Source: Clostridiales bacterium (GTDB taxonomy: Bacteria; Bacillota; Clostridia; Christensenellales; CAG-138). Taken from it: DNA of 58,297 bases. Under the pieces are notes generated by a model that worked only from the letters and a program-made list of their open reading frames with translations, made no database searches and was not told the origin of the DNA. Within the stretch, counting starts at the first letter, position 1. Each line of letters opens with the position of its first letter. The stretch is taken from the NCBI GenBank assembly GCA_024698505.1, contig JAILRE010000029.1:1-58297 (forward strand), read 5' to 3'. This document shows positions 1 to 8,114 of the stretch, piece after piece. Both the position numbers and the translations under genes were made by a program.

Positions 1-1
1 T

Positions 2-184
2 ATCCGCGGCGACGTTGACTGCGACGGCGACATCGACTTCGACGACGTCGGTCTCATGTACGGTTACTTCATCAACGAGGTCACGCTTACCGCTCAGGGC
101 GTTGCCAATGCCGATTTCAACGGGGACGGCGTTGTCAACACGGCCGACGTTTCCGGTCTGTACAGGTATATCCTGGGCATGTAA
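2..184 (+). CDS. C-terminal fragment of a dockerin-bearing exported protein
   Basis: This is the last 60 codons of a gene that begins left of the window. The translated end is a type I dockerin. It has two calcium-loop segments, one around DVDCDGDIDFDD and one around DFNGDGVVNTAD, each followed by a short helix, and it ends at ILGM. Dockerins bind cohesin modules, so the protein is probably attached non-covalently to a surface or secreted scaffold. The catalytic or binding part is outside the window. A cohesin protein begins at the other end of the window (57354) and a second dockerin lies at 27225-28223, so all three may belong to one surface assembly. The frame is open from the first full codon. 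Confidence 0.85.
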   Translation: MRGDVDCDGDIDFDDVGLMYGYFINEVTLTAQGVANADFNGDGVVNTADVSGLYRYILGM

Positions 185-225
185 CGCAAATAGGAAACGG
201 GCCGTAAGGTCCGCGTAAAAGCACG

Positions 226-254
226 AAAAAGCCCCGAGAGATCGGGGCTTTTTT
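226..254. terminator. Bidirectional intrinsic terminator
   Basis: The stem GCCCCGA/TCGGGGC (231-248, GAGA loop) has a run of A on its left and a run of T on its right. It can therefore terminate both the dockerin gene on + and the convergent YdcF-type gene on -. Confidence 0.85.
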
Positions 255-266
255 ATGTCGTATCAT

Positions 267-1058
267 TCACAGCCTGCCCATCAGGAAATACCCGACTATC
301 GCAAGACATTCGCGCAGATAATCATTCGGAACGAGATACCACACGCCCTTGGCGGGGACGCCCTCCGCCTCAAGGCCGATGCGCTTCGCCGTCCGTTCCG
401 ATCTGAAAACGTGGAACCGCGTCGTTACGAAAACGGTCCTTTTGCCTTCACCGAGCTCGCTTTCGATCAGCCTTTGGGAGAACTCGAAATTCTCCTTCGT
501 GCTCGTCGAGGCGTCCTCAACGAGTATCCTCTCCTTTGCGATACCGCGCCGCACGAGATATTCGTACATCACGGAGGCCTCCGATACCGCCTCGTCCGGC
601 CCCTTTCCGCCGCTCACGACGGCAGTCGTATCCGGGTTCCGCTCAAGATAATCGTATGCGGCGTCCAGCCTGTACTTGAGCGTGAGGGTGGGGGAGGTCC
701 CCCTTATGCCGCCGCCAAGCACTATGAGCGCGTCCGCGCCGTCCTCCGGCATGGAGGAGTTCTTCAGTATCAGCGCCGTCGTAACGGAGAATAATAGCGC
801 GAAGGCAAGATAGGCTATTGAGAGCGCGAGCATGAGCGCCCTTGCCGCCCTGCGCTTTTTGCAGAGCTTTTTGATAAGGGGGAGCGTCAGACCGATGACG
901 ACGAGCGGGAGCCCAAGTATCATCGGCAGCAGAACGCCGAGGTTCGGACTGCTCCGCGTCAGCACGAAGAGCGTGTCGAAGCAAAGGAGCCCTCCCGCAA
1001 GCAGGAACGCGAGAGCTTCAATAATGAGCCGTATTTTTACTCGTGTTTTAACGTTCAT
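267..1058 (-). CDS. YdcF/SanA-type (DUF218) membrane protein
   Basis: A 263-residue protein with several hydrophobic segments in its first ~100 residues (one after the N-terminus, a pair near 45-65 and one near 80-100). A soluble DUF218 domain follows, marked by ADALIVLGGGIRG, VVSGGKGPDE, the acidic/basic stretch VEDASTSTKENFEFS and VTTRFHVFRSERTAKR. Proteins of this family (YdcF, SanA, ElyC) are linked to envelope integrity and peptidoglycan or polysaccharide metabolism, but their reaction is poorly defined. The ATG at 1058 was chosen over an in-frame TTG at 1073. A good promoter (-10 at 1065-1070) would start the transcript at about 1058, so the TTG would lie upstream of the transcript. No Shine-Dalgarno precedes the ATG, so the mRNA may be leaderless. 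Confidence 0.8.
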   Translation of the reverse strand: MNVKTRVKIRLIIEALAFLLAGGLLCFDTLFVLTRSSPNLGVLLPMILGLPLVVIGLTLPLIKKLCKKRRAARALMLALSIAYLAFALLFSVTTALILKNSSMPEDGADALIVLGGGIRGTSPTLTLKYRLDAAYDYLERNPDTTAVVSGGKGPDEAVSEASVMYEYLVRRGIAKERILVEDASTSTKENFEFSQRLIESELGEGKRTVFVTTRFHVFRSERTAKRIGLEAEGVPAKGVWYLVPNDYLRECLAIVGYFLMGRL

Positions 1059-1064
1059 GTGAAA

Positions 1065-1093
1065 ATAATACAATATCTTTCAGGTCCCGTCAA
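1065..1093 (-). promoter_or_regulatory. Sigma-A promoter of the YdcF-type gene
   Basis: On the minus strand TTGACG is followed by 17 nt and TATTAT. The predicted start site coincides with the ATG at 1058, implying little or no 5' leader. Confidence 0.6.
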
Positions 1094-1131
1094 CCTTCTG
1101 CAAATAATTTTATCGGCGGAGCTTTTTGCTG

Positions 1132-1160
1132 TTGCTTTGCGCAGCGCACTGTGATACAAT
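1132..1160 (+). promoter_or_regulatory. Sigma-A promoter of the small P-loop-like gene
   Basis: TTGCTT, 17 nt, TACAAT. The predicted start is near 1167, about 20 nt before the coding region and just ahead of its AAAGGAGGTG ribosome site. Confidence 0.5.
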
Positions 1161-1188
1161 ATATACAGGAACCAAAGGAGGTGCTGAA

Positions 1189-1593
1189 ATGATAAAGGTG
1201 CTGTACGGCGGCAGGGGCCAGGGAATGAGCCGGGAACTGTGCGACATGGCTAATGAAAGGGTCCGCACGGCTTCGGGCAGCGTTGTTTTCATCGATAAGG
1301 ACGATAAGCATATCTACGATCTTGACAGCGGCATAAGGCTGATAAACGCCTCGGATTATTTGATAGAGGGGCCCAAGATGTTCAGCGGCTTCATATCCGG
1401 AATATCCGCGCAGGATCACGATCTGGAGCTGATTTTCGTATGCAGCTTCATAAAGCTCGTCAAGCATCCCATAAGCTCGCTCGAGGGGCTGTTCGGCTTC
1501 TTCGAGGAATTCTCCGAAAGGTCGGGGGCCGACTTCGTGATAGAGGTCAACACCGATGAGGAATGCCCCGAATTCCTCAAAAAATACCTGTAA
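1189..1593 (+). CDS. Small conserved clostridial protein with altered Walker A motif
   Basis: A 134-residue soluble protein. I recognise the pattern of a small family widespread in Clostridia, often labelled ATPase or PilT-like: an N-terminal beta strand plus P-loop, then a segment like SVVFIDKDDKHIYDLD and RLINASDYLI. Family members, as I recall them, carry GxxGxGKT. Here the loop is GGRGQGMS (residues 7-14), so the lysine position is methionine. Nucleotide binding may be weakened or lost. The start at 1189 is set by a strong AAAGGAGGTG at 1176-1183; the frame is open further upstream without a better start. No function is assigned. It is transcribed alone, before the acyl carrier protein gene, which has its own promoter. 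Confidence 0.65.
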   Translation: MIKVLYGGRGQGMSRELCDMANERVRTASGSVVFIDKDDKHIYDLDSGIRLINASDYLIEGPKMFSGFISGISAQDHDLELIFVCSFIKLVKHPISSLEGLFGFFEEFSERSGADFVIEVNTDEECPEFLKKYL

Positions 1594-1606
1594 ATCAAAA
1601 TAAAAC

Positions 1607-1635
1607 TTGACAAATCGGTCGGGACTCACTATAAT
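1607..1635 (+). promoter_or_regulatory. Consensus sigma-A promoter of the acyl carrier protein gene
   Basis: TTGACA, 17 nt, TATAAT, an exact match to both hexamers. The leader to the start codon at 1710 is about 68 nt. Confidence 0.85.
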
Positions 1636-1709
1636 ATTGTGCGGCGCAGGGAATGCGCCGCATATGTTTTTATCAAACCGTTTTATAATGGCATCTTATC
1701 GGAGGCAAA

Positions 1710-1925
1710 ATGGACATTTTTGAGTTTCTTCGCAGCGCGGTCCACTCCCTCGTAGGCATCCCCGAGGAAGAGATCCGTCCCGAAAGCACCAAGGATGAGC
1801 TCAAGCTCGATTCGTTCGACGTGGAAGAGCTCGTACTGGACGTCGAGAACGAGTACGACGTGCTCATTCCCGAAGCGAAATTCGATACCCTCGAGGATCT
1901 GGCCCATCTCGTAGCGGCCGCCTGA
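1710..1925 (+). CDS. acpP: Acyl carrier protein
   Basis: A 71-residue acidic four-helix protein of typical ACP length. The phosphopantetheine attachment site is LDSFDVEELVLDVENEYDV, with Ser35 as the expected modified residue. The usual DSL reads DSF here. It would carry acyl chains for fatty acid or related synthesis after activation by a phosphopantetheinyl transferase. It is monocistronic: an exact-consensus promoter lies upstream, a ribosome site (GGAGG) sits about 7 nt before the ATG, and a terminator follows. No fatty acid synthesis genes are nearby, so it could be the housekeeping ACP or a dedicated second one. Confidence 0.85.
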   Translation: MDIFEFLRSAVHSLVGIPEEEIRPESTKDELKLDSFDVEELVLDVENEYDVLIPEAKFDTLEDLAHLVAAA

Positions 1926-1955
1926 GGAACGAAAACGGCAGAAAAACAAAAGCAA

Positions 1956-1984
1956 AAGGCAGGGCTTCATGCCCTGCCTTTCTA
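1956..1984. terminator. Bidirectional terminator between acpP and the SPFH gene
   Basis: The stem AAGGCAGGGC/GCCCTGCCTT with loop TTCAT is flanked by A-rich sequence on the left and TTTCTATT on the right. It sits between two convergent genes. Confidence 0.8.
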
Positions 1985-1994
1985 TTACTGTGGA

Positions 1995-3395
1995 TCACTC
2001 TTTAACTGTGTCTTCCTCGCCGAAGATCGCGCCGCACTCGGGGCAGAACTTGGGGGGATTCGCGGGATCCGCCGGAGTGAAGCCGCACTTTGCGCAGCGG
2101 CATACGGGGCCCTCTGCGGGCTTGGCCTTACCGCAGGAGACGCAGAATCTGCCGGTGTTCACGGCGCCGCACTCGCAGGTCCACTCGCCTTCGGGAGCGG
2201 GCTTGGGCTTGCCGCACTCGGAGCAGAACTTGCCGGTGTTGACGTTTCCGCAGGAGCAGGTCCAGGCGCCCTCGGGAGCGGGCTGGGGCTTGCCGCATTC
2301 ATAGCAGAACTTGCCGACGTTCTGAGTGCCGCAGGAGCAGGTCCACGCGTTGGCCGCGGCCTGCTGCGCCTGCTGCTGAGCCTGCTGCTGAGCGGCCATC
2401 TGATACATGCCGGTCACGGCGTTTCCGCCTGCGCCGGAAGCGGCGTTGAGGCCCGCAAAGCCGAGGAACGCGCCGCCCTCGTTCTGAGCGGCGTTCTCCA
2501 TAGCAGAAGCGTAAGCGCCGGTGAGGTGCGCAGCCGCCATGGAGGGATCGCGAAGCGCAGCGTGTGTCTGGAGCTCCTTGATCCTGTCCTCATCCTCCTT
2601 GCTGGCGGTAACGGAGCTTACGCCGAAGGATACGACGGAGATACCGCGCAGGTTGACCCATTTCTCGGAAAGCTCGGTATTGAGCGCGTCGGCTATCTCG
2701 GCGGTGTGGCCGGGAAGCGCGCTGTATCTGATGCCAAGCTCGGATACCCTGTAAAGAGCGGGCTGGAGGGCCGTCAGAAGCTCGGTCTTGAGCTGGCTGT
2801 CGATCCTGTCCCTCGTGAAGGCGTCGGAGAAGTTGCCGCATACGTTCTGATAGAACAGTATGGGGTTCGATACCTCGTAGGAGTATTCGCCGAAGCACTT
2901 GATGGAAACGTCGGTCTCGAGGTTGATGGCCTTATCGACAATGTGGAAGGGAACGGGGTTGGCCGTGCCGTACTTGTTGCCGAATATCTCCTTGGTGTTG
3001 ATGTAGTAAACGCGCTGATCCTTCGCAGGGGATCCGCCGTGCTTGAACCTGTCCCAGAACTCCTTGAAGGTGGCTACCAGGCTCTCGCCGAATTTGCCGG
3101 CGAAAATGGAGGGGGAGGTGGAGGTGTCGTAGATGAATTCGCCGGGCTCGGCGCAGAGCTCGACCACCGCGCCCTGATCGACGATGATCATGCACTGTCC
3201 GTCCGCGACGGCGATCTTCGAGCCGTTGGAGATTATGTTGTTCTCACCGCTCGTGTTGCTGCTCCTGCCGGAGATGCGCTTCTTGCCCTTTACGGCAAGC
3301 ACGTTCTCGGGTATAGCGTCACAGTAGAAGTACTCGAGCCAAGCGTCGGCAAGTACGCCGCCGGCCGCGCCCAGAGCTGCTTTCAAAAGACCCAT
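1995..3395 (-). CDS. SPFH-domain protein with C-terminal zinc ribbons (YdjI-like)
   Basis: A 466-residue protein. Residues ~1-330 form an SPFH/Band-7-like domain of the virion-core/YdjI group: FYCDAIPENVLAVKGKKR near the start, QCMIIVDQGAVVELCAEPGEF, and the VSIKCFGEYSYEVSNPILFYQNV strand region. A Gln/Ala-rich linker follows. The C-terminus carries four CxC...CxxC zinc-ribbon units, three near-identical (WTCSCG...FCxxCGKPxP) and a final different one (CRCAKCG...FCPECG). Relatives in Bacillus associate with the membrane and with stress-response proteins. The ribbons probably bind zinc and act as partner-binding modules. The ATG start is supported by GAAAGGAG. The gene has its own promoter (3452-3480). 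Confidence 0.85.
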   Translation of the reverse strand: MGLLKAALGAAGGVLADAWLEYFYCDAIPENVLAVKGKKRISGRSSNTSGENNIISNGSKIAVADGQCMIIVDQGAVVELCAEPGEFIYDTSTSPSIFAGKFGESLVATFKEFWDRFKHGGSPAKDQRVYYINTKEIFGNKYGTANPVPFHIVDKAINLETDVSIKCFGEYSYEVSNPILFYQNVCGNFSDAFTRDRIDSQLKTELLTALQPALYRVSELGIRYSALPGHTAEIADALNTELSEKWVNLRGISVVSFGVSSVTASKEDEDRIKELQTHAALRDPSMAAAHLTGAYASAMENAAQNEGGAFLGFAGLNAASGAGGNAVTGMYQMAAQQQAQQQAQQAAANAWTCSCGTQNVGKFCYECGKPQPAPEGAWTCSCGNVNTGKFCSECGKPKPAPEGEWTCECGAVNTGRFCVSCGKAKPAEGPVCRCAKCGFTPADPANPPKFCPECGAIFGEEDTVKE

Positions 3396-3451
3396 TGTAT
3401 TATTCTCCTTTCGGTCAGGTACGGATTAAATGTAATGCATACATTTTCTAT

Positions 3452-3480
3452 ATTATCTTATATAATTCCTGTTTTGTCAA
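3452..3480 (-). promoter_or_regulatory. Sigma-A promoter of the SPFH gene
   Basis: On the minus strand TTGACA, 17 nt, GATAAT, about 55 nt ahead of the start codon in an A+T-rich gap. Confidence 0.7.
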
Positions 3481-3511
3481 TAGCCGATTAAATGCGCGTT
3501 CGATCCGCGGA

Positions 3512-3543
3512 ACGGAAAAGATCCCATCCAAGGTGGGATCTTT
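3512..3543 (-). terminator. Terminator of the helicase gene
   Basis: Stem AAAGATCCCA (3517-3526) pairs with TGGGATCTTT (3534-3543). On the minus strand it is followed by TTTTCC, just past the helicase stop codon. Confidence 0.7.
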
Positions 3544-3554
3544 CAAATATCTGT

Positions 3555-6500
3555 TCAGTTTTCCAGCCCGAGCTCGTCGGAGACCTTTATCAGCTGTTTT
3601 CTCAGCTGCTTTATCTCCCCGTCGTAGGGGTTCGGGGCGGCTATCTCCTGCTCGAGAGCGGCGCGGTCCCTCGCAAGGGCTTCGAGCCTCGTCTTCGCGT
3701 CGTCGAGCTTCTTCGCGATGCCGTTCACCGCGTTGTCCAGCCTCTGCGCCTGGCCCTGCGGGCTGTCGCTTATTTCGGCGGTGTAGCTCTCGTTCCCGGC
3801 GAGCAGGAACACCCTGTGAAGCCCGGAGGAGTCCGTGGTGAGATAGAGGGGGAAGCCGCGGAATTCGCCTATCAGAAGGGGTTCCTTCACGTAGGCGTTC
3901 TCCGTTACGAGCTCCAGCAGCTTCTCGCCCGCGTCGCGCCGGCGGTCGTATTCCTCGCCCTGTATCGTCATTACAAAGCCTTGGCCCTTCGTGAGCTCCG
4001 CCTTTTCAAGATCACGAGAGCAGTTTTCTATAAGCTCCCTGCACCTGTCCTCCCTCTGCGGGAAGGAGAGCAGCTGCTCCCTCGCGCCGTCCTTCGCGCG
4101 CTCGATCCTGCCTCTCAGCATGGACTTGCGCTGAAGATCCGTTTCGAGCTCGATGCGGCGCTTTATTAGCGGGTTGCCGACGGCGAGGGACTTGACCTCG
4201 CTGTACGTCAGGACGACCTCGTCGACCTCGTCTCCGCTTCTTGAGGAGTGATCGCCGCCGACTATCTGCGAGGTGAACCTCTGCTTGTTCTCAAGCAGCT
4301 GCCAGGAGTACGCGTCGAAGCTGCCGTTCGTTATGTAGCGGTAGATGGAGACCTCGTCGTTGCGGTTGCCCTGCCTCAGCATACGGCCCTCTCTCTGGGT
4401 GACGTCCGAAGGGCGCCAGGGTATGTCGAGATGGTGCACCGCCCAAAGCTTATCCTGCACGTTCGCGCCTATGCCGAGCTTGAAGGTGGAGCCTATGAGG
4501 ATCCTTATCTCGCCCTTTCTGACCTTGTTGAAGAGGGCGGTCCGCATCGCGTCGTTCACGGCGTCGTGCACGAAGGCGATCTCCCTGGAGGGGACGCCCT
4601 TTTTCACGAGCTTGTCCTTCATATCGTCGTAGAGGTTGAAGTCGTCCTTCGGGGTGCTCTGATCGAGGAACACGAGCTGCGTCACCTGGCTGTTGCCCTT
4701 CCAGATCTCGAACACCTTTTCAACGCAGGTATTGAGCTTCGAGGTGGGCAGATCCTCCGCCGCGGGATCGACGAGGCGCATATCGAGCGCCGCCTTTCGG
4801 CCGTCGGTCGTGATCTTCAGCATGTTGTCCTCGGTCCTTGCTACGAGGCCCGATTTGACCTTGTCCGCCCTTTCGGCAAGGGCGCTTATATAGTCCCTCA
4901 GCGCCTTGGAGGCGGGGACGGTGCAGTTGACGTAATTGACGTTCGAGGGAAGCTTCTGTTCCTCATCGCGGGAGAAATGCAGATCCGCAATATCGGAGAG
5001 CAGGAGCGAAAGCTCGGGCAGATTGTGGTAGCGGCTCAGCCTCCTCCTCAAACGGTAGCCGACGCCGTTCGCCTCGACCTCGAATTCCTCGGTGACCTCG
5101 GAGAAGAGCTTTACCCAGTTGTCGAACTCGACGAGGTTCATCTCGTTCAGCCTCTCGTACGCGAGGTAGAGGAGCATCGTGTAAAGATCGGAGACGGAGT
5201 TGGTTATGGGCGTGCCCGTCGCGAATACGACGCCGCGGCCTCCGTGATTGCGCTGTATGAAGCGCACCTTCGCCATAAGGTCGTCGCATCGCTTGGAGCC
5301 CTTGGTATTGAGGCCGGGAAGCGTGCCGTGCTTGGTCTCTATGCTGATGTTCTTGAAGTTGTGCGCCTCGTCCACGAAGAGGGTATCCACGCCAAGATCG
5401 TCGAAGCAGATATCGTCCTCGGGGGCGGGATCCTCGTCGTCCCAGAGCTTCTGCAGGCGGCGTTCTATCCTGGAGGAGAAACGGTTAAGCACCATGTACG
5501 CGTCGTTATAGACGGCGTCCCTCATGGAGAGGGAGATCTCCGTCATGCGGTCAAGAAGCTCCTTCTCGCGCTCCTTTTTGGAGAGGGGGATGAGGGAGAA
5601 GCTTCCGTAGCCCATTATTATCGCGTCGGAATCGGATTCCGCGATCTCCTTCAGCATCGACTGACGGCGCGCGGGCGTGAAATCCTTGGGCTCTATCACT
5701 ATGAGCTTCGCATCGGGGTAGAGCTTCAAAAATTCGGTATGCCACTGATCGAGTATGTTGTTGGGGACGACGAAGAGATTTCGCTTCGAAACGCCGACCC
5801 TGCGAAGCTCCATGGCGGCGGCGGCCATGGCGTAGGTCTTGCCCGCGCCGACCTGATGCGCCAGGAGCGTGTTCTTGGAATTGACTATCCTGCTCACGGC
5901 GGCAAGCTGATAATCCTGCAGTTTGATATCCGGGTTCTTGCCGGGCAGCTTCAGACCCTTCCCGTCGTAAACGCGGGGGCGCACCGCGCCGAAGGCCTCG
6001 TTATAGTGATTCAGGAGCCTCGACCTTCGCGGCTCGTCGCGGAAGAGCCAGAGCCGGAACTTTTCCTCTATAATACGCATGCGCTCCTGCGCAAGGAGTG
6101 TCTCCGCCTTGTTTATGCGGCGCACGGGTGTGTTGCGGTTAGCGGAATAGCTCGTTTCGTAGACGACTATCTCGCCCGAATTGAGGAGCCTTTCGACTAT
6201 GTCGAACGCGCTCATCTTCTCCGTTCCGTAGGTAAGGCGGGCTCTCGTGTATTCCGAATAGTTCTTTTTGCCGTGGATTATGTAATGATTGGCGGGCTTG
6301 ACGTATTCAACTATCAGCCTCGGCTTTTTGCCGCCGACGGGCTTTATTCCTATCAGCCATATGAGAAAATCGCGGTACACCCAAGAGGGTATCCACGGGC
6401 TGCCTATCGCGGCCTTTATATCCTCCGCGGGTATAAGGGGAGGCATTATGCTGTTGAGGGCGTTTATGTTGACGGAGTAATCGACCGCGAAGCCCCTTTC

Positions 6501-6782
6501 GGGCGCGCCGAATTCCTCCTCGCTCTTCTGGGCCTTCTTCGCGCGGTTGAGTTTTTTAAGCACGTTGCCGGAAAGATACTCCGCGCTGGGCACGAGCGAA
6601 TCGAGAGCGGGATCGTAATAGATGAGCCCCACGAGCTTTGAGTAGGCTTCCTCCGAGGAGAGGCCCGATCTGTCGCAGATAAAGCGCAGATCGACGCGCC
6701 CACGCGTGAAAAGCGAGAGCTCGAGCGCCTCGGTAGGCGATATTGAGTTGACTTTACGGTTTTCCTGCAAGCCGCACCTCAT
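3555..6782 (-). CDS. Large SNF2/DEAH-type helicase of the mobile-element family, stand-alone
   Basis: A 1075-residue superfamily 2 helicase. Residues ~290-320 hold LQDYQLAAVSRIV and Walker A HQVGAGKT (Lys315). Walker B is DEAH (471-474), motif III-like ATGTP is at 521-525, and motif VI QREGRMLRQGN is near 810. The C-terminal ~200 residues are coiled-coil-like and charged. This helicase type, with HQVGAGKT and a long insert before DEAH, is usually the C-terminal half of giant phage or conjugative-element proteins that also contain an N6-adenine methylase. Here the ~290-residue N-terminus shows no DPPY-type methylase motif. No integrase, relaxase or phage gene is adjacent. It has its own exact-consensus promoter and terminator. 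It could be a defence, repair or domesticated element protein. Helicase call is sure; role unknown. Confidence 0.85.
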   Translation of the reverse strand: MRCGLQENRKVNSISPTEALELSLFTRGRVDLRFICDRSGLSSEEAYSKLVGLIYYDPALDSLVPSAEYLSGNVLKKLNRAKKAQKSEEEFGAPERGFAVDYSVNINALNSIMPPLIPAEDIKAAIGSPWIPSWVYRDFLIWLIGIKPVGGKKPRLIVEYVKPANHYIIHGKKNYSEYTRARLTYGTEKMSAFDIVERLLNSGEIVVYETSYSANRNTPVRRINKAETLLAQERMRIIEEKFRLWLFRDEPRRSRLLNHYNEAFGAVRPRVYDGKGLKLPGKNPDIKLQDYQLAAVSRIVNSKNTLLAHQVGAGKTYAMAAAAMELRRVGVSKRNLFVVPNNILDQWHTEFLKLYPDAKLIVIEPKDFTPARRQSMLKEIAESDSDAIIMGYGSFSLIPLSKKEREKELLDRMTEISLSMRDAVYNDAYMVLNRFSSRIERRLQKLWDDEDPAPEDDICFDDLGVDTLFVDEAHNFKNISIETKHGTLPGLNTKGSKRCDDLMAKVRFIQRNHGGRGVVFATGTPITNSVSDLYTMLLYLAYERLNEMNLVEFDNWVKLFSEVTEEFEVEANGVGYRLRRRLSRYHNLPELSLLLSDIADLHFSRDEEQKLPSNVNYVNCTVPASKALRDYISALAERADKVKSGLVARTEDNMLKITTDGRKAALDMRLVDPAAEDLPTSKLNTCVEKVFEIWKGNSQVTQLVFLDQSTPKDDFNLYDDMKDKLVKKGVPSREIAFVHDAVNDAMRTALFNKVRKGEIRILIGSTFKLGIGANVQDKLWAVHHLDIPWRPSDVTQREGRMLRQGNRNDEVSIYRYITNGSFDAYSWQLLENKQRFTSQIVGGDHSSRSGDEVDEVVLTYSEVKSLAVGNPLIKRRIELETDLQRKSMLRGRIERAKDGAREQLLSFPQREDRCRELIENCSRDLEKAELTKGQGFVMTIQGEEYDRRRDAGEKLLELVTENAYVKEPLLIGEFRGFPLYLTTDSSGLHRVFLLAGNESYTAEISDSPQGQAQRLDNAVNGIAKKLDDAKTRLEALARDRAALEQEIAAPNPYDGEIKQLRKQLIKVSDELGLEN

Positions 6783-6829
6783 ACGTTCCTTTTGCTCGGA
6801 GCAATTACGCCCCGGCCTTGGAATTAAGG

Positions 6830-6858
6830 ATTATAGCACAAAAAAGCGATCCTGTCAA
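6830..6858 (-). promoter_or_regulatory. Exact-consensus promoter of the helicase gene
   Basis: Minus strand TTGACA, 17 nt, TATAAT. The predicted start is about 40 nt upstream of the ATG, which is preceded by AAGGA. Confidence 0.8.
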
Positions 6859-6970
6859 GAGCTTTCCCCTGTGGGTGGCGGGAACGAAAAAAATAAAGCA
6901 TGAAAACTCCCGCCGGAGCGCGCCGACGTGGGAAGCGCAAAAATATATTTTGAATCTTCCGCGGGAAATG

Positions 6971-6999
6971 TTGACATAATACGCGGGTGGTGTTATCAT
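6971..6999 (+). promoter_or_regulatory. Sigma-A promoter of the hrcA-grpE-dnaK-dnaJ operon
   Basis: TTGACA, 17 nt, TATCAT. The start site falls at the left edge of the CIRCE repeat, the usual arrangement for HrcA repression. Confidence 0.85.
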
Positions 7000-7003
7000 A
7001 CTG

Positions 7004-7030
7004 TTAGCACTCGAGGGTGTCGAGTGCTAA
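7004..7030 (+). promoter_or_regulatory. CIRCE operator for HrcA
   Basis: TTAGCACTC and GAGTGCTAA separated by exactly 9 nt, an unmodified CIRCE element. HrcA dimers bind it and repress the operon until GroEL titration under heat stress releases them. It lies immediately after the promoter. Confidence 0.97.
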
Positions 7031-7064
7031 CAACCAAGACCCGATGAGAAAGGAGTGACGGGGC

Positions 7065-8102
7065 ATGAGCGATAACAAAAGCCTGCTGGATATCCGCAAG
7101 ATGCGCATACTTCAGGCGATAGTCGACGATTACATCATGACCGCCTCGCCCGTGGGCAGCCGCACGGTATCCAAACGCAGCGACATGGGGCTTTCTCCCG
7201 CAACTATAAGGAACGAGATGAGCGACCTTACGGAGCTCGGCTTCCTCGAACAGCCGCACACCTCCGCGGGGCGCGTTCCCTCCGAAAAGGCTTACAGGCT
7301 CTACGTCAATCATATAATGGACAGCGCGAAGCTGACCGACGACGAAGCGGAATACATAAAGCGCCATCTCGACACGAGGGTGCACGAGGTGGGCGAGGTC
7401 ATAAGGCAGACCGCGAAGGTGCTCTCCGATATGACGAACTACACCTCGATGGTGCTCGTTCCGCAGCTCTCCTCCATGAAGGTGAAGCGCATATCGCTGA
7501 TCCCCGTATCCGACGGAACGGCGATGGCCGTCGTCGTCACGAACACGGGCGTCACGAAGAACGCGATGATCCGCATCCCGGAGAGCCTCTCTCCCGAGGA
7601 TATAGAGAAAATATCGAAGCTGATAACGCAGAAGCTCGACGGGCACCGCCTCGCAGAAGCGATAGAATCCGTTCTCCCCACGATAAGGGCGGAGATAGGC
7701 GAGCAGGCGGACGCCGTCTGCGGAATGCTGGAGGATATCGAACGAAGCATGTCCGAGACGGACGTCGAGGTAGTCGGCGCGTCGAACATACTCGATTATC
7801 CCGAATACAGCGACGCCGCCAAGGCGAGGAACTTCCTTGCCGAGATAGAAACGGGCGATTATCTGCAGAAGGTGCTTACCGATTCCTCCGACGTGGAGAT
7901 GACCGTCAGGATAGGCACCGAGAACGAGAACCCCGATATGCAGGATTGCTCCGTCGTGACCGTCACCTACAAGGCGGGCGGCAAGAACATCGGCAGCATG
8001 GGCGTTATCGGGCCCACCAGGATGGACTACGGCAAGGTCGTTGCCGTGCTTAAATATATGAGCAGGAGCCTCTCCGACATACTCAGCAAGCTCCTTAAAT
8101 GA
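7065..8102 (+). CDS. hrcA: Heat-inducible transcription repressor HrcA
   Basis: A 345-residue repressor of normal family length. The N-terminal ~85 residues form the winged helix (ILQAIVDDYIMTASPVGSRTVSKR, then LSPATIRNEMSDLTELGFLEQPHTSAGRVPS). The remainder is the HrcA sensor/dimerisation domain. It represses its own operon through the CIRCE element 35 nt upstream and probably also groESL elsewhere. The ATG is preceded by AAAGGAGTG. First gene of a four-gene operon, followed by grpE after 12 nt. Confidence 0.97.
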   Translation: MSDNKSLLDIRKMRILQAIVDDYIMTASPVGSRTVSKRSDMGLSPATIRNEMSDLTELGFLEQPHTSAGRVPSEKAYRLYVNHIMDSAKLTDDEAEYIKRHLDTRVHEVGEVIRQTAKVLSDMTNYTSMVLVPQLSSMKVKRISLIPVSDGTAMAVVVTNTGVTKNAMIRIPESLSPEDIEKISKLITQKLDGHRLAEAIESVLPTIRAEIGEQADAVCGMLEDIERSMSETDVEVVGASNILDYPEYSDAAKARNFLAEIETGDYLQKVLTDSSDVEMTVRIGTENENPDMQDCSVVTVTYKAGGKNIGSMGVIGPTRMDYGKVVAVLKYMSRSLSDILSKLLK

Positions 8103-8114
8103 AGGTGAAGGCAT

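Noticed and set aside
1995..6858. The SPFH protein and the helicase as a two-gene defence system
   Set aside because: Each has its own promoter, and a terminator lies between them, so there is no sign of joint expression.
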